Shown piece by piece: positions 35,796 to 43,600 of a stretch of DNA of 64,000 bases. The notes under the pieces are model-generated. The model saw only the letters and a program-made list of their open reading frames with translations. It made no database searches and was not told where the DNA came from. Every line of letters starts with the position of its first letter. Position 1 is the stretch's first letter. The translations under genes and the position numbers were made by a program. Origin of the DNA: Rhodocista pekingensis. Lineage in GTDB: Bacteria > Pseudomonadota > Alphaproteobacteria > Azospirillales > Azospirillaceae. The stretch lies in contig NZ_JBHTCM010000004.1 in the NCBI RefSeq assembly GCF_042665545.1, positions 558,001-622,000 of the forward strand, in the 5' to 3' direction.

Positions 35796-35825
35796 GCCGC
35801 GCGTCCGGGCGCCGCGCGTCCGGGC
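35796..35825. repeat. Second tandem duplication, 2 x 15 bp
   Basis: GCCGCGCGTCCGGGC occurs twice in direct contact (35796-35810 and 35811-35825) about 40 bp beyond the first array, in the same divergent spacer and 146 bp before the lipid-kinase ATG. Confidence 0.85.
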
Positions 35826-35970
35826 GACCGACTCCGCCCGACGGAACCCGGACCGGTGCCGGCCCGTTCTCTCACCGGACCGCCCGCCGGAGGGGCGGTC
35901 CGCCGCGTCCGGACGCCCCCGTGCGGACACCTTGCCTCGCTCCCCCTCCGCCCGGACAGGGCCAGATGCC

Positions 35971-36903
35971 ATGAAGCTCTGCGTGATCCTCAACAGCAAT
36001 GCCGGTTCGCTGCTCGGCATGCCCGTCACCGACGCCATCGCCGAGGTGGAGCATGGGTTCCGCGACGCCGGGCACGACGTGGTGTGCGTCGCCTCCGCCG
36101 GCGCCGACGTGCCTGACGCCCTGCGGCGGGCCCTCGACCGGCCCGGCGTGGACACCATCGTCGTCGGCGGCGGCGACGGCACCATCGTGACGGCGGCGCA
36201 CCTGTTGCATGGCACCGGCTGCACCCTGGGCGTGCTGCCGCTGGGCACCATGAACCTGCTGGCGCGCGACCTGGGCCTGCCGCTGGATCTTCCCGGCGCG
36301 GTACGGGCCCTGGCGCACGGCCGGCCGGAGCGGATCGACATGGCCGAGGTGAACGGCCATCCCTTCCTGAACAACTCCGTGATCGGCTGGTATCCCCGCA
36401 TGGTGGCCGAGCGCGAGCATCAGCGCGGTGCCCATCATATCCGCAAATGGCCGGCGATGGCGCTCGCCGCCGCCAAGACCCTGGTGGACAACAGGCGCCT
36501 GTCGGTCGAGGTGGACCTCGGCACCGGGCCGCAGCGCATCCAGACGCCGATCCTGGCCGTCGCCAACAATGTCTATGACGGGGGCTTCGGCCCGATCCTG
36601 CGCCGCTCCACGCTGACGGCGGGCAAGCTGGGCGTCTACATCGCGCACTACCGCAGCCGCTTCGGCCTGCTGGCCCTGGCGACGGGGTTCGCCGTCGGGC
36701 GCTGGCAGGAGCTGCCGGGGATCGACACGCACGAGGTCCACAGCCTGACCGTCCACACCCGCCGGCGCCGACGGATCAAGGTCGCCAACGACGGCGAGGT
36801 GCTGGAGCTTGAAACCCCGCTGCGCTACCGCATTCTGCCGGAGGCCCTGACCGTCCTGCGTCCGGCGTCGGAGGAGCCGGCCAGCCTCCGCCAGACGGCC
36901 TGA
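35971..36903 (+). CDS. Diacylglycerol/lipid kinase family protein
   Basis: 310-residue protein with the DAGK catalytic fold, phosphorylating a lipid with ATP at the inner membrane. The start MKLCVILNSNAGSLLGM, the nucleotide motif IVVGGGDGTIVTAAHLLHG (GGGDGT at residues 66-71), LGTMNLLARDLGLPLDL and NNSVIGWYPRMV are all typical of YegS/DgkB-like kinases. The substrate (diacylglycerol, sphingosine or other) cannot be decided. The gene leads a rightward set with a phosphoesterase and hemB, 9 bp before the former. Confidence 0.85.
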   Translation: MKLCVILNSNAGSLLGMPVTDAIAEVEHGFRDAGHDVVCVASAGADVPDALRRALDRPGVDTIVVGGGDGTIVTAAHLLHGTGCTLGVLPLGTMNLLARDLGLPLDLPGAVRALAHGRPERIDMAEVNGHPFLNNSVIGWYPRMVAEREHQRGAHHIRKWPAMALAAAKTLVDNRRLSVEVDLGTGPQRIQTPILAVANNVYDGGFGPILRRSTLTAGKLGVYIAHYRSRFGLLALATGFAVGRWQELPGIDTHEVHSLTVHTRRRRRIKVANDGEVLELETPLRYRILPEALTVLRPASEEPASLRQTA

Positions 36904-36912
36904 GGCGCCGGC

Positions 36913-37773
36913 ATGCGCCGGATCGCCCACATCTCCGACCTGCATTTCGGGCGCATCGATCCGGCGGTGGTGGCCGCGCTCCGGGACGATCTGGCGGCGC
37001 AGGCGCCGGACCTGATCGTCGTCAGCGGCGACCTGACCCAGCGGGCCCGGCCGTCGCAGTTCCGCGCGGCCCGCGCCTTCCTGGCCGATCTGCCCGCCCC
37101 GCACATGGTGGTGCCGGGCAACCACGACCTGCCCGCCTTCAACCTGCTGGCCCGGCTGGTCGATCCGCTGCGCAACTACCGCCGCTTCATCGCCGAGGAC
37201 CTGGACCCGTTCCTGGACCTGGGCGACCTCGCGGTGCTGGGGCTGAACACCAGCCGGTCGCTGATCCTGGACTTCGCCGAGGGCCGGGTGAACCAGCGCC
37301 AGATGGACCGCATCCTGGGCTGCCTGCGGGAGCTGGGGCCGGAGGTTTTCAAGGTCGTCTTCACCCACCACCCGTTCCTGCCGCCGCCCGACCATCCCGG
37401 CCGGCGGCTGGTCGGGCGGGCGACCCGCGCCCTGCGGGCGCTGGAGGCGGCGGGCGTGGATCTGCTGCTGGCCGGGCACCTGCACCGTGCCTACAGCGGC
37501 GACGTGATGAGCCACCATGCCCATGTCGCGCGCTCCATCCTGGTGGCGCAGGCCTCCACCGCCACCTCCACCCGTCTGCGCAACGAACCGAACGCCTGGA
37601 ACCTGATCGAGATCGCGCCGCCGTCGCTGGTGCTGCGCCTGCGGAGCTGGGAGGGCGAACGCTTCATGCCGGGGCTGGTGACCGCCTGGGAGAAGCACGG
37701 GACGCGCTGGGAGAAGCGCGGCGAGGATACCGGGCTGGCCGAGCTGGACCGCCGTCTGGCCGCACGACGGTGA
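36913..37773 (+). CDS. Metallophosphoesterase
   Basis: 286-residue cyclic-nucleotide-phosphodiesterase-like metallophosphoesterase. All five metal motifs are present: HISDLHFGRI, VVSGDLTQRARP, VPGNHDLPAF, VVFTHHPFLPP and LLLAGHLHRAY. It fits the YkuE/CpdA-like family, which acts on cyclic nucleotides, phospholipid head groups or lipid A precursors; the role is not fixed. It follows the lipid kinase by 9 bp and precedes hemB, suggesting one transcript and possibly lipid phosphate chemistry. Confidence 0.88.
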   Translation: MRRIAHISDLHFGRIDPAVVAALRDDLAAQAPDLIVVSGDLTQRARPSQFRAARAFLADLPAPHMVVPGNHDLPAFNLLARLVDPLRNYRRFIAEDLDPFLDLGDLAVLGLNTSRSLILDFAEGRVNQRQMDRILGCLRELGPEVFKVVFTHHPFLPPPDHPGRRLVGRATRALRALEAAGVDLLLAGHLHRAYSGDVMSHHAHVARSILVAQASTATSTRLRNEPNAWNLIEIAPPSLVLRLRSWEGERFMPGLVTAWEKHGTRWEKRGEDTGLAELDRRLAARR

Positions 37774-37868
37774 CGGGTTGTCGCGGCGCGACGCCTACGG
37801 GCTTTGCCGGCGCAACGGATGAGCATAGGATCGCGCCGGTTTCTCTCTCCCCCTACAGGCGTCGAGCC

Positions 37869-38927
37869 ATGCCTCACGATCCCGCCCATCACGACGATCA
37901 CCACTCTCACCCGCACGAGCCCGCGCCGCCCCCCGTCGGCGCCTATCCGCGCATCCGGCTGCGCCGCAACCGCGCCGACGCCTGGACCCGCCGCATGGTC
38001 TCGGAGAACCGGGTGACGGTGGACGACCTGATCTGGCCGGTCTTCATCCTGCCCGGCGAGAACCGGCGTGAGCCGGTGCCTTCCATGCCCGGCGTGGAGC
38101 GGCTGTCCATCGACCTGCTGGTGCCCGCGGTGGCCGAGGCGGCCGAGCTGGGCATCCCCTGCGTCGCCCTGTTCCCGGCCAACCCGCCCGATGTCAAGGA
38201 CCCGATGGGCCGGGAATCGGCCAACCCCGACAACCTGATGTGCCGGGCGATGCGCGCCCTGAAGCGGCAGGTGCCGGACATCGGCCTGTTCGGCGACGTG
38301 GCGCTCGACCCCTACACCAGCCACGGCCATGACGGCATCCTGCGCGACGGCCGGATCGTCAACGACGAGACGGTCGAGGTCCTGGTCCGTCAGGCCCTGG
38401 TCCAGGCCGATGCCGGCTGCGACATCGTCGGCCCCAGCGACATGATGGACGGCCGTATCGGCGCCATCCGCGAGGCGCTGGACGCGCACGGCCACCAGGG
38501 GGTGCGGATCTGCGCCTATTCAGCCAAGTACGCCTCGGCCTTCTACGGTCCGTTCCGCGACGCCGTGAACACCGGCGCGCTGCTGACCGGGGACAAGAAG
38601 ACCTATCAGATGGACCCGGCCAATTCCGACGAAGCCCTGCGGGAGGTTCAGCTCGACCTCCAGGAGGGGGCGGACATGGTCATGGTGAAGCCGGGCCTGC
38701 CCTATCTCGACATCATCCGGCGGGTGAAGGACACCTTCCGGGTTCCGACGCTGGCCTACAATGTCAGCGGCGAGTACGCGATGCTGAAGGCCGCCGCCGC
38801 CAACGGCTGGCTGAACTACGACAAGGCGATGCTGGAGATGCTGCTGGCCTTCAAGCGGTCCGGCGCCGATGCGGTGCTGACCTACGCCGCCATCGAAGCC
38901 GCGAAGCTCCTGCGCCAGCAGGGCTGA
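37869..38927 (+). CDS. hemB: Delta-aminolevulinic acid dehydratase (porphobilinogen synthase)
   Basis: Condenses two ALA to porphobilinogen. 352 residues. The Schiff-base lysines are Lys220 (CAYSAKYASAFYGPFRDA) and Lys274 (MVMVKPGLPYLD). Where zinc enzymes have cysteines, the segment reads DVALDPYTSHGHDG, so this is a Cys-free, magnesium-type enzyme. The N-terminus is unusual: eight of the first sixteen residues are His (MPHDPAHHDDHHSHPH), a likely metal-binding extension. I chose the ATG at 37869; an upstream GTG overlapping the phosphoesterase stop would give a longer product with no family match. Confidence 0.93.
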   Translation: MPHDPAHHDDHHSHPHEPAPPPVGAYPRIRLRRNRADAWTRRMVSENRVTVDDLIWPVFILPGENRREPVPSMPGVERLSIDLLVPAVAEAAELGIPCVALFPANPPDVKDPMGRESANPDNLMCRAMRALKRQVPDIGLFGDVALDPYTSHGHDGILRDGRIVNDETVEVLVRQALVQADAGCDIVGPSDMMDGRIGAIREALDAHGHQGVRICAYSAKYASAFYGPFRDAVNTGALLTGDKKTYQMDPANSDEALREVQLDLQEGADMVMVKPGLPYLDIIRRVKDTFRVPTLAYNVSGEYAMLKAAAANGWLNYDKAMLEMLLAFKRSGADAVLTYAAIEAAKLLRQQG

Positions 38928-38952
38928 CACCGGACACCCGGTGACGGAGACC

Positions 38953-38988
38953 AGGGCCCCGCCGGCACCGGCAGGGCCCTTCTCTTTT
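38953..38988 (+). terminator. Rho-independent terminator after hemB
   Basis: AGGGCCC and GGGCCCT form the stem, with an inner GCCGG/CCGGC hairpin in the loop, followed by TCTCTTTT. It lies about 26 bases after the hemB stop codon. Confidence 0.75.
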
Positions 38989-39603
38989 GCGGAAGCCGCC
39001 CGCGGACACCACCTTCCGGACAGGCGACCACCCACCCATCCGTATGCAGCGCGCCGCTGCCAGCGGGGGATTACCCGCCTGTCCGGCCCCCGACTTCCCC
39101 CTCGGGCCGCAGCCGTACCGGCGACGGGTCGGCTCGCACACAGAGACGATGCCCCCGTCGGAAGACCTCCGGCCCTCGGGCCGGCAGATCGTCGCCCGCC
39201 CCAGGGCGTCTCCCCACAGATCCGCTCAGCATCAGTTTTCAACTGCCCGCGGCCGGATACCTGGACAGCGGCGACGATGACCTGCGCGGCACAGGCCGGC
39301 GATACCAACGCGCGACACAAGAACCAGCCCGTCCCGCCAGAATTCAATAATTAAACAAATTATTACAACGACCACAAGCAAAAAACGCCAGACGCGACCT
39401 CACATTTAACAAGCTGTTAGCAAATAGGGATTTTTCAAATCAATCGAACAAGGATCTCCGACACACGACCTCCGTATACATTTCATCTCTCGGGCAAATC
39501 TCTACATTCAATTCCGACAGAGCGAGTTTCCATTATTGGGAAATCTCGCAGAACGCGACCCATAATCGGAATCGAAGGCGGCCGCCGTTCCTCGGAACGA
39601 CCG

Positions 39604-39619
39604 GGCACGGAGCCGTGCC
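39604..39619 (+). promoter_or_regulatory. Hairpin just before the Shine-Dalgarno of the HExxH protein gene
   Basis: GGCACGG and CCGTGCC form a perfect 7-bp stem with a 2-base loop, 3 bases before the GGAAGGAG ribosome site of the next gene. As an RNA structure it could affect initiation there. Small and untested. Confidence 0.4.
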
Positions 39620-39635
39620 GCCGGAAGGAGAGATG

Positions 39636-40130
39636 ATGAGTGCAGGACGTGGCCTCGCGGCCATCCTGGGGGCGGCGCTTTGCCTGATCGCCGCCCCCCC
39701 CGCCAAGGCCGGCGTGCCGGAGGGCAGCCGGATCGCCACGCCGCTGGCCGAAGGGTTGCTGAGCTGGGTCGAGCAGCGTCTCGGTGCGGACGACGTGCAG
39801 CTTCCGATCATCGTCGCCAGCCGGACGGCGCTGGAGGAGACGAACAGGATCGTGCAGCACGCGCGCCAGGGGGAGCGGATCAAGGCGCTCTATTTCCCGG
39901 GCCTGATCGTGCTGGACAACGAGACCTGGAGCGAGGCCGACGTGGTGGAGGTCAGCTATCTTCTGCACGAACTGGTCCACCATGTGCAGGCCCGCCAGGG
40001 CTACGTCCCGGCCTGCCCCGCGGCCTATGAGCGGGACACCTACAATCTTCAGAACGAGTGGCTGAAGGAACAGGGGCGCGCCCCGCTCTACACCGCCGAC
40101 TGGATCGCGGAGAAGTCGCGCTGCGACTGA
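39636..40130 (+). CDS. Secreted HExxH zinc-protease-like protein (DUF6647-like)
   Basis: 164 residues with a Sec signal peptide (hydrophobic LAAILGAALCLIAAPPAKA, likely cut after AKA). The mature part is small and holds LLHELVHHVQARQGY, which contains HExxH with H111, E112 and H115, typical of a zincin, and four cysteines in the C-terminal half (FPGLI…, CPAAY, RCD) that could form a disulfide or metal site. I do not recognise a family beyond a DUF6647-like small zincin. The start with ribosome site GGAAGGAG at 5 bases is preferred over an ATG 3 bases earlier. It lies after an A+T-rich island, so it may be a silenced gene. Confidence 0.7.
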   Translation: MSAGRGLAAILGAALCLIAAPPAKAGVPEGSRIATPLAEGLLSWVEQRLGADDVQLPIIVASRTALEETNRIVQHARQGERIKALYFPGLIVLDNETWSEADVVEVSYLLHELVHHVQARQGYVPACPAAYERDTYNLQNEWLKEQGRAPLYTADWIAEKSRCD

Positions 40131-40137
40131 CCCGGCC

Positions 40138-41136
40138 TCAGCCGGCGTGCCGGGCGAAGAACGCCGTCAGGCAGCGGTCGTGCCAGACCCCGCCGGGAGC
40201 GTGGAACCCGACATGCCCGCCCCCGGCCGGCAGCAGCGGGTGCAGGGACGGGTTCCGCTCCCACGCGACGGCGCGGTAGCAGTCCCCCGGTATCCAGGGA
40301 TCGTCCAGGGCGTGGATGACCAGGGTCGGCACCCGGATCGCCTCCAGGAAACCGGCGGCGGAGTTGACCCGGTAATACTCCTCCGCCCCGCTCCAGCCGT
40401 TCCAGGGCGCGACGAACAGGTCGTCGAAGTCCCAGACGGACCGGCTGCGCCGGATGGCATCGATCCAGCGCGGCTCCAGCCCCGGACCGGGGGCCAGCGA
40501 CTCCTCCTTCATCCGGGCCAGCAGCCAGCGATGGTAGAGGCGGTTGCGCGGCTCCAGGAAGGCGAGGCTGCTGCGGTGCAGGTCGATGGGGGCAGAGATG
40601 CTGGCGGCGGCCCGCACCGGCACCGGGAGGTCGCCTTCCCCCAGGAGCTTCAGCAGCGCGTTGCCGCCCAGCGAATAACCGGCCATCACGACGCCGTTCG
40701 CGCTCAACTCCGGCGGAAGCTGCGCCAGCACCTCGCGGATGTCCTGTGTCCGGCCGGCATGGTAGCGCAGGCGGCAGAGGTCCCGGCTGGGGCCGGCCCC
40801 ACGCAGGTTCAGGCGCAGCACCGGACAGCCCGCGGCCAGCAGCGCCATGGCCGTCGCCTGCATGTAGCTGCCCGTCTCGCAGCCTGTCAGCCCGTGGATC
40901 AGCACGGCCAGGGGCCGCCCGGCCACCGGCCGGCCGGGACGGTTCAGCAGCCCCAGCAGCACGTCGCCGCTGCCGTCCGCCATGGGGAAACGCAGCCGCT
41001 CCCCCGCCGCCAGCCGGAACCGGGGGCGGCGCAGGGTGTTGCGCACGGTCTGGAGATGCGCGCCCCGCCAGGGCCAGCGCTCCCGGAAGGGCGGCAGGTC
41101 GATCGTCCCGGACAACTCCGGCATCGTCTCCGACAT
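40138..41136 (-). CDS. YheT-like alpha/beta hydrolase
   Basis: 332-residue alpha/beta-hydrolase fold protein of the YheT/UPF0017 group. The N-terminal FRERWPWRGAHLQTVRNTLR and RLRFPMADGSGDVLLGLL are typical; the nucleophile is in MAGYSLGGNALLKLLGEG; the oxyanion-adjacent VLIHGLTGCETGSYM and the C-terminal HALDDPWIPGDC and GGGHVGF provide acid and His. Activity is unknown for most members; weak esterase. The ATG at 41136 removes an in-frame extension that is a shadow of the neighbour. It follows another hydrolase by 14 bp. Confidence 0.85.
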   Translation of the reverse strand: MSETMPELSGTIDLPPFRERWPWRGAHLQTVRNTLRRPRFRLAAGERLRFPMADGSGDVLLGLLNRPGRPVAGRPLAVLIHGLTGCETGSYMQATAMALLAAGCPVLRLNLRGAGPSRDLCRLRYHAGRTQDIREVLAQLPPELSANGVVMAGYSLGGNALLKLLGEGDLPVPVRAAASISAPIDLHRSSLAFLEPRNRLYHRWLLARMKEESLAPGPGLEPRWIDAIRRSRSVWDFDDLFVAPWNGWSGAEEYYRVNSAAGFLEAIRVPTLVIHALDDPWIPGDCYRAVAWERNPSLHPLLPAGGGHVGFHAPGGVWHDRCLTAFFARHAG

Positions 41137-41150
41137 CACCGCGCCGCCCG

Positions 41151-42065
41151 TCAGTCCGCCGCCAGGAAGTCGCGCACGAGGCGGATCTGCGCCGGGTCCA
41201 TCAGGGCCGGCGCATGGCCGGCGTCCGGTATCTCCGCCAGCCGGGTCGGCGGTCCCTCCACCAGCATGCGCTGTGCCGTCTCCGGCAGCAGCAGGTCGGA
41301 TTCGGCCCCGCGGATCACCAGCACCGGGCAGCGGATCGCCTTCCACACGGGCCAGAGATCCACATCCGCGACCGGCTGCCCCTGGAAGGCGCGGGCGATG
41401 CCGGTGTCGTAGGCCAGGGTCAGCCGCCCGTCTGGAAGTGTCTGCGCCCCCTGTTCGGCCAGATGCCGCCACTGGGCGTCGGAAAGCGCGCCGAAGCCGG
41501 CATAGGTCGTGCGCAACCACGCCTCCACCGCCGCGAGGTCGTGGAAGGTCTGCGCGCTGCCGACATAGGCGGCGATCCGCTCCAGCGCCGCCTTCGGCAC
41601 GAAGGGACCGACATCGTTCACCACCAGCCGGCGGATCGGGCTGTTCGGCTGGGCCGCCAACAGCATGCCGATCAGCCCGCCCATGGAGGTGCCGACCCAG
41701 TCCACCTGCGCCACGTCCAGCCGCGCGATCAGGGCGGCCATGTCGGACAGGTACTGCGGATAGCCGTAGAGGTCGGGATTGCCGAGCCGGTCGCTGCGGC
41801 CCCGTCCGACCACGTCCGGGCAGACCACCCGGGCCGGCAGCGCCGCGGCGAGGTCCTGCGCCAGCGGGTCGAAGTCGCGGCCGTTGCGCGTCAGCCCGTG
41901 GACGCAGACGACGGCACGGGGACCCGCGCCCCATTCGGTGTAGGCCACGCTGTGGAAGCCGGTGGCGGACAGGCCGAGGAAGGAACGCTGCTGCATCGGG
42001 GGGATCGCCGCTGTCGGAGCCTCAGCGTCGATTACCACGGGCGCCACCGGACCGGAACCGCTCAT
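41151..42065 (-). CDS. Alpha/beta hydrolase
   Basis: 304-residue alpha/beta hydrolase of the haloperoxidase/MenH-like class. Motifs: VVCVHGLTRNGRDFDPLAQD (oxyanion and acidic loop), WVGTSMGGLIGMLLAAQPNS (nucleophile Ser in GTSMGG) and a C-terminal IPDAGHAPALMDP with His. It overlaps the decarboxylase stop as ATGA, so it is translated with it. The substrate is unknown; an esterase of polyamine or ester side products is only a guess. Confidence 0.85.
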   Translation of the reverse strand: MSGSGPVAPVVIDAEAPTAAIPPMQQRSFLGLSATGFHSVAYTEWGAGPRAVVCVHGLTRNGRDFDPLAQDLAAALPARVVCPDVVGRGRSDRLGNPDLYGYPQYLSDMAALIARLDVAQVDWVGTSMGGLIGMLLAAQPNSPIRRLVVNDVGPFVPKAALERIAAYVGSAQTFHDLAAVEAWLRTTYAGFGALSDAQWRHLAEQGAQTLPDGRLTLAYDTGIARAFQGQPVADVDLWPVWKAIRCPVLVIRGAESDLLLPETAQRMLVEGPPTRLAEIPDAGHAPALMDPAQIRLVRDFLAAD

Positions 42066-43249
42066 GCAGCGGCGCGCTGATGATGATCGGGCACCCGCAT
42101 CGCCGCGGTGGGCAGAAAGGCGGGGTCATCCACCCGGACGGCGCGGCCGGGGAAGAAACCGTTGAACCAGGTGCGGGTGGCGGTCGTGTAGGCGCCGCAC
42201 TGGCCGATCTCGATCCAGTCGCCCTCCCGGATGTCCGCCGGCAGCATGTAGGGGCCCGGCATCTGGTCGTAGCAGTCGCAGGTGGGACCGAACAGGCCGA
42301 AGGGCACCAGCTCGTCGGAGAAGGCGTGACCGGGCCGGACGGCCCGCATCGGCATGTGGATGCCCGGGAACTTCAGGTCGCAGAGGCTGCCGTAGAGCCC
42401 GTCATTGAGGTAGAGGTGGCGGTCGCGGCGCAGCTCCACCCGCACCACCAGCGAGGCGCCGGTCGCCACCAGCCCCCGGCCCGGCTCGCACCAGACGGCG
42501 CAGTCCTCCGGCCGCCGCAGCGTCTCCAGCCCGGTGCGGATCGCGGCCATGTAGTCCGCCAGCGGCGGCGGTTCATGTCCGACATAGGGGGTGGGGAAGC
42601 CGCCGCCGACGTCGATCACCGCCAGCTCGGCACCGGCAAGGTCCTGGCAGGCCGCGGCCAGCCGCAGCGCCGCCGTATAGCTGCCCGGGTTCAGGCACTG
42701 CGAGCCGACATGGAAGCAGAGACCGGCCCGGAGGCCCCGCGCCGTCGCGGCCCGCAGCAGGTCCGCCCCCTGCTCCACTGTACAGCCGAACTTGCCGCCC
42801 AGATCGTAGACGGCGGCGCCGCGCGCCGTGGCAAGGCGGACGACGACGGTCACGTCACGCGCACCGCCCGTCTCCGCCGTCACCTTCTCCAGCTCGTCCC
42901 GGTGATCGACGACGAAGGTCCGCACCCCCATCCGCTCATAGGCGTCGCGCACGGCGCCGCGCTGCTTGACCGGATGCATGAAGTAGCAGCCACCGGCGGC
43001 GAAGTGGCCCTTCACCAGCTCGATCTCCTGCAAGGACGCCGTGTCGAAGTGGCGGATGCCCCCGGCCCAGAGCGCGTCCAGCACCAGCGGCTCGGGATTG
43101 CATTTCACGGCATAGAGGACGTGCCCCGGAAAGGCGCCGACGAACTGCCGGGCGCGGGCCGTCAGCTCGTCCGGGCGGTAGCAGTAGACCGGCTCTTCCG
43201 GTTCCAGGGCCGCGACCATGGCGTCGGCATCGGCGAATCTCGGCAGCAT
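42062..43249 (-). CDS. PLP-dependent ornithine/lysine decarboxylase (fold type III)
   Basis: 395-residue eukaryote-like type III decarboxylase. The PLP lysine is Lys49 in LYAVKCNPEPLVLDALWAGG; then HFDTASLQEIELV, AGLCFHVGSQCLNPGSYT and DVGGGFPTPYVG; the substrate-cysteine motif is GPTCDCYDQMPG near the C-terminus. It gives putrescine or cadaverine; the two substrates cannot be split by sequence alone. It starts at MLPRFADADAM. Its stop overlaps the hydrolase start by 4 bases. A divergent aldehyde dehydrogenase could take part in polyamine use. Confidence 0.88.
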   Translation of the reverse strand: MLPRFADADAMVAALEPEEPVYCYRPDELTARARQFVGAFPGHVLYAVKCNPEPLVLDALWAGGIRHFDTASLQEIELVKGHFAAGGCYFMHPVKQRGAVRDAYERMGVRTFVVDHRDELEKVTAETGGARDVTVVVRLATARGAAVYDLGGKFGCTVEQGADLLRAATARGLRAGLCFHVGSQCLNPGSYTAALRLAAACQDLAGAELAVIDVGGGFPTPYVGHEPPPLADYMAAIRTGLETLRRPEDCAVWCEPGRGLVATGASLVVRVELRRDRHLYLNDGLYGSLCDLKFPGIHMPMRAVRPGHAFSDELVPFGLFGPTCDCYDQMPGPYMLPADIREGDWIEIGQCGAYTTATRTWFNGFFPGRAVRVDDPAFLPTAAMRVPDHHQRAAA

Positions 43250-43600
43250 GGCGGAACTCCGCGTCTTGGGGGCCCTGCCCGGGCTTCGTCGCGGCATCCG
43301 GAGGATGCACGCCCACGATGATGACGCTGCCGCTGCGCGGTCGGAAAGCGGGGGTCGCAAAAAGAAACGCGGCGGCGCCATGGCGCCCCGCTACCCGCAG
43401 GATCGAAAGTCAATCGTTCCGTCGGCGAAAAATTCTGACCGGCGACGAAAACGTCGCCCGTCCCTGCGCCGACTCGGCACCTTCGGCGGGGTTTGCCGCC
43501 CCGGGGGGCTCTGCTACAACGGCGCGGGTCCCGGAGGCTGCCCGTGACGCACCGACGGGCGAGCAATGAACCAGAAAAACGACCGAGGAAAGGACGCCCC
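43250..43600. other. 351-bp divergent promoter region between decarboxylase and aldehyde dehydrogenase
   Basis: No gene seen. The decarboxylase reading frame stays open upstream for 44 codons with no stop, so an alternative long start exists on paper. Two inverted repeats are present: GCATCC/GGATGC around a 3-base loop at 43294-43308, about 45 bases before the decarboxylase start, and a stronger one listed separately. The right side has the GAGGAAAGGA ribosome site of the dehydrogenase gene. Confidence 0.6.
43441..43458. promoter_or_regulatory. Perfect inverted repeat GGCGACG-AAAA-CGTCGCC
   Basis: A 7-bp perfect stem with a 4-base A loop, not followed by a T-run on either strand, in the middle of the divergent promoter region. 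It is a candidate operator or a leader hairpin. About 140-190 bp from both start codons. Confidence 0.45.

Larger units (their letters stand above)
38928..39635. other. Long non-coding stretch with an A+T-rich island
   Basis: No convincing gene in 708 bp; open frames there have low-complexity products and no ribosome site. The first third is the hemB terminator and G+C-rich DNA. From about 39340 to 39560 the base composition drops sharply, with AATAATT and AATTATT inverted repeats at 39346-39352 and 39358-39364 and runs of A and T. This is the lowest-G+C part of the window and lies upstream of the HExxH protein gene. Confidence 0.8.

Noticed and set aside
35488..36903. Longer version of the lipid-kinase frame including the tandem repeats
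   Set aside because: The N-terminal 161 codons cross the dehydrogenase gene start on the other strand and the repeat array; the family N-terminus (MKLCVILNSNAG) starts at 35971.
38941..39354. A 137-codon frame after hemB
   Set aside because: It begins inside the hemB terminator region, has no ribosome site, a Pro/Arg-rich product and no recognisable domain.
39604..39619. Rho-independent terminator before the HExxH protein gene
   Set aside because: The 7-bp hairpin is not followed by T residues but by a ribosome site, so I list it as a possible translation-affecting hairpin instead.
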